A DNA stretch of 41,808 nucleotides from an uncultured Bacteroides sp. (GTDB lineage Bacteria; Bacteroidota; Bacteroidia; Bacteroidales; Bacteroidaceae): assembly GCA_945607605.1 (NCBI GenBank), contig CALYZE010000017.1, positions 1 through 41,808 on the forward strand. The letters run 5' to 3'. Shown here one piece after another: positions 34,420 to 41,808 of this stretch (the stretch's first letter is position 1; every line of letters starts with the position of its first letter). Under the pieces are notes generated by a model. The model was not told the DNA's origin and did no database searches. It saw nothing but the letters and a program-made list of their open reading frames with translations. The position numbers and the translations under genes were made by a program.

Positions 34420-36942
34420 ATGAATAATCAATTTTCACAAAGAGTTTCCGATATTATATTATATAGTAAAGAGGAAGCTAATCGTTTGAGAAATAAACAT
34501 ATAGGGCCGGAACACCTTCTATTAGGCATGTTACGTGACGGCGGAGGGAAAGCTATTGAGCTATTGATAAAGCTTGATATAGACTTAAAGCAAGTAAAGA
34601 ACCGCCTGGAAAGTTTCTTGAAAGAAATGGAGGATGATACTCTACTGCCCGATGCAGAGATTCCCTTGTCGCCTATAGCCACTAAGATTCTGAAAATGTG
34701 TATGCTTGAAGCACGTCTTTTAAAAAGTGAGACCGCTGATGTAGAGCATGTATTATTGGCCATCTTAAAAGATGGCGATAATCTGGCGGCGACCGTATTG
34801 GAAGAAAATGAGGTGGACTATCAGTCTGTATTTGAACAACTTTCGATGAAACCGACGAATCCGAGTGCAGGCATGGGATTTCCTGAAGACGATGAGGATG
34901 AAGAAGAAGACATGAATTTGTCTCGTTCTTCAAACAACCCGGGAGCAGGCTCCTCTTCAGCGCAAACCGCTGCAAAGAAGCCATCCAATGATACGCCTGT
35001 GTTGGATAACTTTGGCATGGATATGACTCGTGCTGCTGAAGAAGGCAAACTTGATCCGGTAGTGGGGCGCGAGCGAGAGATAGAGCGCTTGGCTCAGATT
35101 TTGAGTCGTCGTAAGAAGAACAATCCGGTATTGATTGGTGAACCGGGGGTTGGTAAATCTGCCATTGTAGAAGGACTTGCCTTACGCATTGTACAGAAGA
35201 AGGTCTCACGTATCTTATTTGAGAAGAGAGTGATGATGCTTGATATGGCTTCTGTTGTGGCCGGAACCAAATATCGTGGACAATTTGAAGAGCGTATCCG
35301 TTCTATTATCAATGAATTACAGAAAAACCCGAACGTAATTCTTTTCATCGATGAGATTCATACCATCGTAGGAGCTGGCGCCGCAACAGGCTCTATGGAT
35401 GCTGCCAATATGTTGAAACCTGCTTTGGCACGTGGTGAAATCCAATGTATTGGTGCTACTACACTCGATGAATATAGAAAGAATATCGAGAAAGATGGCG
35501 CATTGGAACGTCGTTTTCAGAAAGTAATAGTAGAGCCTACTACTGCTGAAGAAACGCTTCAGATATTAAAGAATATCAAAGATAAATATGAAGATCATCA
35601 CAATGTGACTTATACAGACGAAGCTCTTGAGGCTTGTGTCAAGCTGTCAGACCGCTATATCACAGATCGTAATTTCCCTGATAAAGCCATTGATGCATTG
35701 GATGAAGCCGGTTCACGTATCCATCTGACGAATATAAATGTTCCGAAAGAGATAGAAGAACAGGAAAAACTGATCGAAGATGCCCGTAATCTAAAGGGGG
35801 ATGCTGTAAAATCTCAGAATTTTGAGTTGGCGGCAAGCTATCGTGATCGTGAGAGAGAACTCTCAAATAGCTTGGATGAGATGAAAGCCGAATGGGAAAC
35901 TCGTTTGAAAGATGATCGCCAAACGGTGGGTGAAGAAGACATTGCAACCGTCATTTCAATGATGTCTGGTGTGCCGGTGCAACGAATGGCGCAGGCAGAA
36001 GGGTTAAAATTGGCGGGCATGAAGGAGGAATTGCAAGCAAAGGTTATAGCACAAGATCCTGCCATAGAGAAACTGGTGAAAGCTATTTTGCGTAGCCGTG
36101 TTGGCTTGAAAGATCCTAATCGTCCTATCGGAACCTTTATGTTTCTTGGTCCTACCGGTGTTGGCAAAACTTATTTAGCCCAGCAATTAGCTAAATATAT
36201 GTTTGGATCTTCTGATGCATTGATACGTATTGATATGAGCGAGTATATGGAAAAATATACAGTGTCGCGCATGATTGGTGCTGCTCCCGGATATGTGGGA
36301 TATGAAGAAGGCGGACAATTAACTGAAAAAGTGCGCCGTAAACCATACTCTATTGTATTATTGGACGAAATAGAAAAGGCTCATCCGGATGTGTTTAATA
36401 TCTTGTTGCAGGTATTGGATGAAGGTCGCTTGACTGACAATTATGGCAGAACCATTGATTTTAAGAATACGGTTATTATCATGACATCCAACATTGGTAC
36501 TCGTCAATTGAAGGAATTTGGACGTGGTGTAGGCTTTGCCACAAACCGTACGGATGATAGAGAACATTCTCGTGGCGTGATACAGAAAGCATTAAATAAA
36601 ACTTTTGCTCCTGAATTTTTGAATCGTCTTGATGAAATAATTACTTTCGATCAGTTGTCTTTAGATGCCATTACAAAGATTGTCGACATAGAGTTGAAAG
36701 GCTTGTATGAACGTATCGAATCAATTGGATATAAGCTAGTTGTGGATGAGGATTCTAAAAAATTTCTTGCCTCGAAAGGGTATGATGTACAGTTTGGCGC
36801 ACGCCCGTTGAAGCGTGCTATCCAAACCTATTTGGAAGATGGACTTTCGGAACTGATCGTTTCTTCTGAGTTGCAGGTTGGAGATGTTATAACTATTTCC
36901 GTTGACAAAGAGAAGGATGAGTTAAGTCTAAAGAAAGCCTAA
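34420..36942 (+). CDS. clpC: ATP-dependent Clp protease ATP-binding subunit ClpC
   Basis: An 840-aa AAA+ unfoldase. It has an N-terminal Clp repeat domain (~1-145) and an acidic, Ser-rich linker (~160-190). AAA-1 has Walker [10 protein letters not shown] (~240) and FIDEIHT. A middle coiled-coil/UVR-like segment (~450-485, [21 protein letters not shown]) follows, then AAA-2 with [11 protein letters not shown] (~577) and a C-terminal D2-small domain. The UVR-type short middle region marks ClpC rather than ClpB. It feeds proteins to ClpP. The ATG at 34420 is chosen because it opens [11 protein letters not shown] behind GAGGAG; the longer TTG frame at 34372 overlaps the promoter. No CtsR/McsAB genes are adjacent. 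Confidence 0.95.
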   Translation: MNNQFSQRVSDIILYSKEEANRLRNKHIGPEHLLLGMLRDGGGKAIELLIKLDIDLKQVKNRLESFLKEMEDDTLLPDAEIPLSPIATKILKMCMLEARLLKSETADVEHVLLAILKDGDNLAATVLEENEVDYQSVFEQLSMKPTNPSAGMGFPEDDEDEEEDMNLSRSSNNPGAGSSSAQTAAKKPSNDTPVLDNFGMDMTRAAEEGKLDPVVGREREIERLAQILSRRKKNNPVLIGEPGVGKSAIVEGLALRIVQKKVSRILFEKRVMMLDMASVVAGTKYRGQFEERIRSIINELQKNPNVILFIDEIHTIVGAGAATGSMDAANMLKPALARGEIQCIGATTLDEYRKNIEKDGALERRFQKVIVEPTTAEETLQILKNIKDKYEDHHNVTYTDEALEACVKLSDRYITDRNFPDKAIDALDEAGSRIHLTNINVPKEIEEQEKLIEDARNLKGDAVKSQNFELAASYRDRERELSNSLDEMKAEWETRLKDDRQTVGEEDIATVISMMSGVPVQRMAQAEGLKLAGMKEELQAKVIAQDPAIEKLVKAILRSRVGLKDPNRPIGTFMFLGPTGVGKTYLAQQLAKYMFGSSDALIRIDMSEYMEKYTVSRMIGAAPGYVGYEEGGQLTEKVRRKPYSIVLLDEIEKAHPDVFNILLQVLDEGRLTDNYGRTIDFKNTVIIMTSNIGTRQLKEFGRGVGFATNRTDDREHSRGVIQKALNKTFAPEFLNRLDEIITFDQLSLDAITKIVDIELKGLYERIESIGYKLVVDEDSKKFLASKGYDVQFGARPLKRAIQTYLEDGLSELIVSSELQVGDVITISVDKEKDELSLKKA

Positions 36943-36967
36943 TAAGTCTCTTATAGTAGATACCGTC

Positions 36968-37001
36968 AAAATGTCAGTCTGGAAGGACTGGCATTTTTTT
37001 T
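36968..37001 (+). terminator. clpC terminator
   Basis: ATGTCAGTC (36971-36979) pairs with GACTGGCAT (36986-36994) with one G-U pair, followed by eight T residues. Confidence 0.85.
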
Positions 37002-37053
37002 GTTTCTTACTTGCCAGCAAATAATTATATAAACTTAAAATATAAATAGTATT

Positions 37054-39102
37054 ATGCAGAAAGGAACTATTGGGGTAACTACTGAAAATATTTTCCCCGT
37101 TATTAAAAAGTTTTTATACAGTGATCATGAAATCTTTCTCCGTGAATTAGTATCTAATGCTGTTGATGCTACTCAAAAACTGAAGACCCTCTCTTCTATC
37201 GGAGAGTTTAACAGTGAATTAGGCGATTTAACGGTTCGTGTTTCTTTAGGAAAAGATACAATAACTGTATCCGACCGTGGTATTGGTTTAACTGCAGAAG
37301 AAATAGATAAATATATCAACCAAATTGCATTCTCCGGTGCCAATGACTTTCTTGAAAAGTATAAAAATGATGCAAACGCCATTATAGGTCACTTTGGATT
37401 AGGTTTCTATTCCGCTTTTATGGTAGCTAAAAAGGTTGAGATCATCACTAAATCTTGTAAGGACGATGCTCCAGCTGTAAAATGGACCTGCGATGGTAGT
37501 CCTGAATTTACCATTGAGAATTCTGATAAAACAGAGCGCGGAACCGATATTGTTCTTTATATCGATGATGATTGTAAAGAATTTCTTGAAGAAGCACGCA
37601 TCACCTCTTTGTTGAAGAAATATTGCAGCTTCCTCCCTATTCCTGTTGCGTTTGGTAAGAAGACAGAGTGGAAAGATGGGAAACAGGTTGAAACAGCCGA
37701 AGATAATATTATAAATGAGGTGAATCCATTGTGGACCTTAAAACCCAGTGAACTAAAGGATGAGGATTACAAAAAGTTCTACCGTGACCTTTATCCGATG
37801 TCAGACGAACCCCTGTTCTGGATCCACTTAAATGTAGATTATCCGTTCAATCTTACCGGTATTCTTTATTTCCCGAAAGTAAAGAGTAATATTGAACTGA
37901 ATAAAAACAAAATACAGCTTTATTGCAATCAAGTATATGTAACAGACTCAGTAGAAGGCATTGTGCCTGATTTCTTGACTTTGTTGCATGGTGTGCTAGA
38001 CTCCCCAGATATTCCTTTGAATGTATCTCGTTCTTACTTGCAGAGCGATTCAAACGTGAAGAAAATTTCAACCTATATAACGAAGAAAGTATCTGATCGC
38101 TTGCAGTCTATCTTCAAAAAAGATCGTCAGCAGTTTGAAGAAAAGTGGAATGACCTGAAAATTTTCATCAATTATGGTATGCTCACTCAGGAAGATTTCT
38201 ATGATAAAGCCAAAGATTTTACTCTTCTCACTGATACAGATGCTAAATATTATACGTTTGAGGAATATAATACTTTGATTAAAGGGAATCAGACAGATAA
38301 AGATGGTAACCTGATCTATTTGTATGCCAACAATAAAGATGAGCAGTTTAGCTACATTGAAGCTGCTAAAAACAAGGGCTATAACGTACTTTTAATGGAT
38401 GGACAGCTTGACATTGCATTGGTAAGTATGTTAGAACAAAAGTTTGAAAAGGTGCGTTTCACTCGTGTTGACAGTGATGTGGTTGACAATCTTATTGTCA
38501 AAGAAGATCAGAAGAATGAAGTGTTAGAAGCTGGCAAGCAAGAGGTGCTCTCCACTATCTTTAAGAGCCAGTTGCCAAAACTGGAAAAGACTGAATTCAA
38601 TGTCATGGCGCAAGCTTTGGGGGAAAATGTATCTCCGATTATGATTACGCAGAGCGAATATATGCGTCGTATGAAGGAAATGGCTAATATACAGGCTGGT
38701 ATGAGCTTTTATGGTGAAATGCCGGACATGTTCAACTTGGTATTGAATTCGGATCATAAGTTGGTTAAAGAGATTCTTGCAGAAGAAGATCTGGCATGTG
38801 CTTCGTTGATAGCTCCTGTTCAGAAAGAAATGAATGAAGTAGATAAACTTCGTGAAGCTTTGAAAGCAAAACAAGAAGGTAAAAAAAGTGAAGAAATTCC
38901 TACGGCTGAGAACGCTGAAGTGGCAGAGTTAGATAAGAGATGGAATGAGCTTAAAACCCAAAAAGAAGGTGTTCTTGCTAATTATGCTGCTGAGAATAAA
39001 GTGGTTCGCCAATTGATTGACCTGGCATTGCTTCAGAATGGAATGTTGAGAGGTGAAGCTTTGAATAACTTTGTCAAGAGAAGCCTTGACCTTATAAAAT
39101 AA
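37054..39102 (+). CDS. htpG: molecular chaperone HtpG (Hsp90)
   Basis: A 682-aa bacterial Hsp90. The N-terminal GHKL ATPase has ELVSNAVDATQK (metal/nucleotide Asn), SDRGIGLTAEEI and GHFGLGFYSAFMVA. A middle domain (~230-480, ending near LLTDTDAKYYTFEEY) and a C-terminal dimerisation domain with a Lys/Glu-rich insert near 605-640 follow. It folds or stabilises client proteins under stress. It follows clpC with a terminator between, so the two chaperone-related genes are neighbours but likely separate transcripts; no TAnnTTTG box was found in the 50 bp before its ATG. Confidence 0.97.
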   Translation: MQKGTIGVTTENIFPVIKKFLYSDHEIFLRELVSNAVDATQKLKTLSSIGEFNSELGDLTVRVSLGKDTITVSDRGIGLTAEEIDKYINQIAFSGANDFLEKYKNDANAIIGHFGLGFYSAFMVAKKVEIITKSCKDDAPAVKWTCDGSPEFTIENSDKTERGTDIVLYIDDDCKEFLEEARITSLLKKYCSFLPIPVAFGKKTEWKDGKQVETAEDNIINEVNPLWTLKPSELKDEDYKKFYRDLYPMSDEPLFWIHLNVDYPFNLTGILYFPKVKSNIELNKNKIQLYCNQVYVTDSVEGIVPDFLTLLHGVLDSPDIPLNVSRSYLQSDSNVKKISTYITKKVSDRLQSIFKKDRQQFEEKWNDLKIFINYGMLTQEDFYDKAKDFTLLTDTDAKYYTFEEYNTLIKGNQTDKDGNLIYLYANNKDEQFSYIEAAKNKGYNVLLMDGQLDIALVSMLEQKFEKVRFTRVDSDVVDNLIVKEDQKNEVLEAGKQEVLSTIFKSQLPKLEKTEFNVMAQALGENVSPIMITQSEYMRRMKEMANIQAGMSFYGEMPDMFNLVLNSDHKLVKEILAEEDLACASLIAPVQKEMNEVDKLREALKAKQEGKKSEEIPTAENAEVAELDKRWNELKTQKEGVLANYAAENKVVRQLIDLALLQNGMLRGEALNNFVKRSLDLIK

Positions 39103-39127
39103 ATTTCTTTTAGCATTTTATGGATGC

Positions 39128-39167
39128 AAGGGTATTACGATTCGTCAGAACTGTAATACCCTTTTTC
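39128..39167 (+). terminator. htpG terminator
   Basis: AAGGGTATTAC (39128-39138) and GTAATACCCTT (39153-39163) form a perfect 11-bp stem followed by TTTCCTTTTTTT. Confidence 0.88.
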
Positions 39168-39230
39168 CTTTTTTTGCGGGCATCACTACATTTTTCTTCG
39201 TTGAATACGAGGTTTTTGGAAACAATTACC

Positions 39231-39238
39231 TATATTTG
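39231..39238 (+). promoter_or_regulatory. -7 box of patatin gene promoter
   Basis: TATATTTG matches TAnnTTTG 43 bp before the chosen ATG. An in-frame TTG start at 39236 overlaps this box and was therefore not used. No good -33 element is seen at 19-21 bp. Confidence 0.4.
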
Positions 39239-39280
39239 AGCATTGAATGTTTGATATATTTTACTCGGCAATACATAGTC

Positions 39281-41581
39281 ATGAAAAGATTCCTTTTGGT
39301 TTTGTTGTTTCTGCTAGGCCTTTTACCCATGTTGCAAGCTCAAAAAGTGGGACTTGTTCTGAGCGGCGGTGGAGCGAAAGGCATGACACATATTGGTATA
39401 ATCCGGGCATTGGAGGAAAATAATATTCCTATTGACTACATAACCGGCACTTCGATGGGAGCCATTATCGGCTCTTTGTATGCCATGGGTTACGCTCCTG
39501 ACGATATGGAAGCTTTGTTGCGATCACCAGATTTTAAACGTTGGTATTCTGGAAAAGTAGAGCCGAAATATGAATATTATTTTAAAAAAGGACGACCTAC
39601 TCCCGAATTCTTTAATATTCGGTTTGATTTTAAGGATTCTCTGCATGTAAAGCCCCAATTTATTCCTACTAGTATGGTTAATCCTATACAGATGAATTTG
39701 GTGTTTGTGGAATTGTTTGCACGTGCAACAGCTTCTTGTGAGGGCAATTTTAATAAATTATTTGTCCCTTTCCGTTGTGTAGCTTCCGATGTTTATAATA
39801 AAAAGCCCCTGATATTAAAAAAAGGTGATTTGGGAGATGCCGTTCGTGCTTCTATGAGCTTCCCATTCGTATTTAAGCCTATAGAGATTGATAGTGTGTT
39901 GGCTTATGACGGAGGAATTTACAATAATTTCCCGACGGATGTGATGCGGGAAGATTTTAAGCCGGATATCATCATTGGTAGCGTGGTTGCTGATAACCCA
40001 AGCCGGCCTAAAGAAAATGAACTTATGAGTCAGATAGAGAATATGGTGATGCAAAAAACAGACTATTCTATTCCTGACTCCTTGGGTATTGTCCTGAATT
40101 TCAAGTACGACGATGTAAATCTACTGGATTTTGACCGCCTGCAAGAGTTGCATGATATCGGCTACAACCGAACTATCAGCATGATGGACTCAATAAAGAG
40201 TCGTGTCCATCGACGCATCAATGCTGATAATATACGTCTAAGACGCTTGGTTTATCGAAGCAATCTGCCACAACTGCGGTTTCGAGATATTCGTATTGAA
40301 GGTGCGAATGCACAACAGCAAGCGTATATCAAAAAAGAATTTCATGATGAAGATCATGACGTGTTTACTTATGAAGATTTGAAACGTGGATATTTCCGTT
40401 TGTTGGCTGATAATATGATTTCGGAGATTGTTCCTCATGCCGTTTATGATTCTAATAGTGACCTGTATGAATTGCATCTGAAAGTGAAAATGGAAAAAAA
40501 TCTTTCTGTTCGCTTGGGAGGAAGTGTTTCTACTACTAGTTCGAATCAGATATATTTGGGATTGGGTTATCAAAACTTGAATTATTATTCAAAAGAGATA
40601 ACTTTTGATGGTCAACTAGGTAAAATTTATAATAATGCCCAGCTGATGGCAAGATTTGATTTACCTACGCATATTCCTACCTCTTATCGTTTTATAGCAT
40701 CAGTCAGTACTTTTGATTATTACAAGAAGGATAAACTGTTTTCAAAAAACGACAAACCATCTTTTAACTCGAAATACGAACGTTTTGTGAAGTTGATGGT
40801 GGCTCTACCTTTCTTGGCTAATAAACGTGCTGAATTTAGCTTAGGATATGGTCAGCTGGAGGATAATTACTTTCAGTCCAATGTAATTGACTTCGACAAG
40901 GATCGTTCTGACAAAAGTATCTATAAGCTTTTCGGGGGAACTATCGGTTTCTATGGAAGTACATTGAATACGCGCCAGTATGCAACAAGGGGATATTTTG
41001 AAAAGTTGATGGCCCAAGTCTTTACAGGAAAAGAAAAGTTTTTGCCTGGTAATCCGTCATCTACTGAAAAAAGTTCGACAAAAGAACGCCAATCTTGGTT
41101 ACAAATCTCCTATATGAAAGAAGTCTATCATGCCATGAGTCCAAAGTTTACGTTGGGGTGGATGACAGAAGCTTTGTATTCATCGAAGAATTTTTCTGAA
41201 AACTATACGGCTACGATGATGCAAGCAGGAGAGTTTACGCCAACACCGCATAGTAAATTGATGTATAATGAATCGTTTCGTGCGAATCAGTATGTGGCAG
41301 CAGGTATCAAACCTATTTTAATATTGAACGATATGTTTCAATTCCGAACAGAGCTTTATGGTTTCATGCCCATATTCCCAATCAAAAGAAATGCGTTGAA
41401 TAACGCATTTTATGGAAAACCTCTTTCACGATTTGAATACATGGGAGAAGCTTCAATAATCTGTCATTTACCTTTTGGTGCTATATCTGCATATGTAAAC
41501 CATTATAGCTCACCGAAAAAGGAATGGAATGTTGGGCTAACTATCGGCTGGCAGCTCTTTAACTATCGTTTTGTTGAATAA
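39281..41581 (+). CDS. patatin-like phospholipase with C-terminal outer-membrane barrel
   Basis: A 766-aa exported protein: signal peptide (1-20, ending LQAQ), then a patatin lipase domain (~22-330). The oxyanion loop GGGAKG (29-34), nucleophile GTSMG (Ser58) and catalytic DGG (Asp210) form the Ser-Asp dyad. A short POTRA-like segment (~330-400, FRDIRIEGANAQQQAYIKKEF) leads into a beta-rich region (~405-766) with Omp85/BamA-like strands, ending IGWQLFNYRFVE. The architecture resembles the PlpD/type Vd autotransporter family, where a barrel carries a lipase passenger; here the passenger may stay on the periplasmic or cell-surface side. The substrate is not known. Confidence 0.9.
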   Translation: MKRFLLVLLFLLGLLPMLQAQKVGLVLSGGGAKGMTHIGIIRALEENNIPIDYITGTSMGAIIGSLYAMGYAPDDMEALLRSPDFKRWYSGKVEPKYEYYFKKGRPTPEFFNIRFDFKDSLHVKPQFIPTSMVNPIQMNLVFVELFARATASCEGNFNKLFVPFRCVASDVYNKKPLILKKGDLGDAVRASMSFPFVFKPIEIDSVLAYDGGIYNNFPTDVMREDFKPDIIIGSVVADNPSRPKENELMSQIENMVMQKTDYSIPDSLGIVLNFKYDDVNLLDFDRLQELHDIGYNRTISMMDSIKSRVHRRINADNIRLRRLVYRSNLPQLRFRDIRIEGANAQQQAYIKKEFHDEDHDVFTYEDLKRGYFRLLADNMISEIVPHAVYDSNSDLYELHLKVKMEKNLSVRLGGSVSTTSSNQIYLGLGYQNLNYYSKEITFDGQLGKIYNNAQLMARFDLPTHIPTSYRFIASVSTFDYYKKDKLFSKNDKPSFNSKYERFVKLMVALPFLANKRAEFSLGYGQLEDNYFQSNVIDFDKDRSDKSIYKLFGGTIGFYGSTLNTRQYATRGYFEKLMAQVFTGKEKFLPGNPSSTEKSSTKERQSWLQISYMKEVYHAMSPKFTLGWMTEALYSSKNFSENYTATMMQAGEFTPTPHSKLMYNESFRANQYVAAGIKPILILNDMFQFRTELYGFMPIFPIKRNALNNAFYGKPLSRFEYMGEASIICHLPFGAISAYVNHYSSPKKEWNVGLTIGWQLFNYRFVE

Positions 41582-41608
41582 TATTTTAAGAAAAAAACAG
41601 GATATCGC

Positions 41609-41638
41609 TTGCTTATCCAAAAAAAGAGCGTATCTTTG
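41609..41638 (+). promoter_or_regulatory. tRNA-Arg promoter
   Basis: TTG (41609-41611), a 19-bp spacer and TATCTTTG (41631-41638) match the Bacteroides consensus, 17 bp before the first tRNA-Arg. Confidence 0.65.
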
Positions 41639-41655
41639 CACCCGTTAAACGAAAA

Positions 41656-41729
41656 GGCCGCGTAGCTCAACTGAATAGAGTAGCTGACTACGGATCAGCC
41701 GGTTACAGGTTTGAATCCTGTCGCGGTCA
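41656..41729 (+). tRNA. tRNA-Arg (anticodon ACG)
   Basis: A 74-nt cloverleaf. The acceptor is GGCCGCG/CGCGGTC with one G-U pair, the D-stem GCTC/GAGT, and the anticodon stem GCTGA/TCAGC around loop CTACGGA. The T-arm ACAGG-TTTGAAT-CCTGT follows. Anticodon ACG (first base normally edited to inosine) reads CGU, CGC and CGA. CCA is not encoded. Confidence 0.94.
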
Positions 41730-41750
41730 CATTTTTTCGTAAACAATAAG

Positions 41751-41808
41751 GGTCGCGTAGCTCAACTGAATAGAGTAGCTGACTACGGATCAGCCGGTTA
41801 CAGGTTTG
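41751..41808 (+). tRNA. tRNA-Arg (anticodon ACG), second copy, cut by window end
   Basis: The first 58 nt match the upstream copy except at position 3 (GGTCGCG instead of GGCCGCG); the T-arm runs off the end. It lies 21 bp after the first copy, in tandem and presumably on the same transcript. Confidence 0.9.

Overview
The window is a stretch of Bacteroidales chromosome, most likely Bacteroides. The sequence supports this in four ways. Many transcription units begin with the Bacteroidetes -7 box TAnnTTTG, several with a TTG about 20 bp upstream. A complete Bat (Bacteroides aerotolerance) operon is present. The small DUF4295/bL38-type ribosomal gene follows rpmB and rpmG. Housekeeping genes have Bacteroidetes forms, such as the ~497-aa archaeal/eukaryotic-type ProS and a very large TamB. 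No insertion sequence, phage gene, integrase or CRISPR array was seen. Base composition looks even throughout, so this reads as core chromosome rather than an island.

Layout: (1) 1-3.1 kb, two translationally coupled TPR histidine kinases; the second keeps its phosphoacceptor histidine but has lost the ATP-binding motifs. (2) 3.1-6.05 kb, minus strand, cobU-cobT-cobS-cobC, the nucleotide-loop assembly branch of cobalamin synthesis, with its own promoter and a very short leader. (3) 6.2-8.1 kb, tRNA-Gly(CCC) and proS, ending in hairpins shared with the convergent tamB. (4) 8.1-12.7 kb, tamB on the minus strand with an unusual start codon. (5) 13.0-19.3 kb, tsaD-pncC, rpmB-rpmG-bL38, ftsY-rimO, a small HU protein, and a membrane-spanning HU-LysM fusion. 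(6) 19.4-28.1 kb, the Bat operon: MoxR ATPase, DUF58 protein, a short BatD-like protein, BatA, BatB, BatC, BatD and BatE, bounded by a promoter and a strong terminator. (7) 28.3-29.9 kb, a small helix-turn-helix protein and a DUF2007-like/UspA fusion. (8) 30.0-33.8 kb, minus strand, gyrA followed by a secreted TPR protein. (9) 33.8-34.4 kb, a noncoding region with a 22-bp-period tandem repeat. (10) 34.4-41.6 kb, clpC, htpG and a patatin/outer-membrane-barrel protein. (11) 41.6-41.8 kb, tandem tRNA-Arg(ACG) genes, the second cut by the window edge.

Most genes concern translation (proS, tsaD, rpmB/G, bL38, rimO, tRNAs), protein targeting and folding (ftsY, clpC, htpG), envelope biogenesis or stress (tamB, patatin-barrel, Bat) and cofactor synthesis (cob). 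The least conventional items are the degenerate partner kinase, the HU-TM-LysM protein, the duplicated BatD architecture inside the Bat operon, and the tandem repeat between gyrA and clpC. I found no clear-cut wholly new system; these are the leads worth following.
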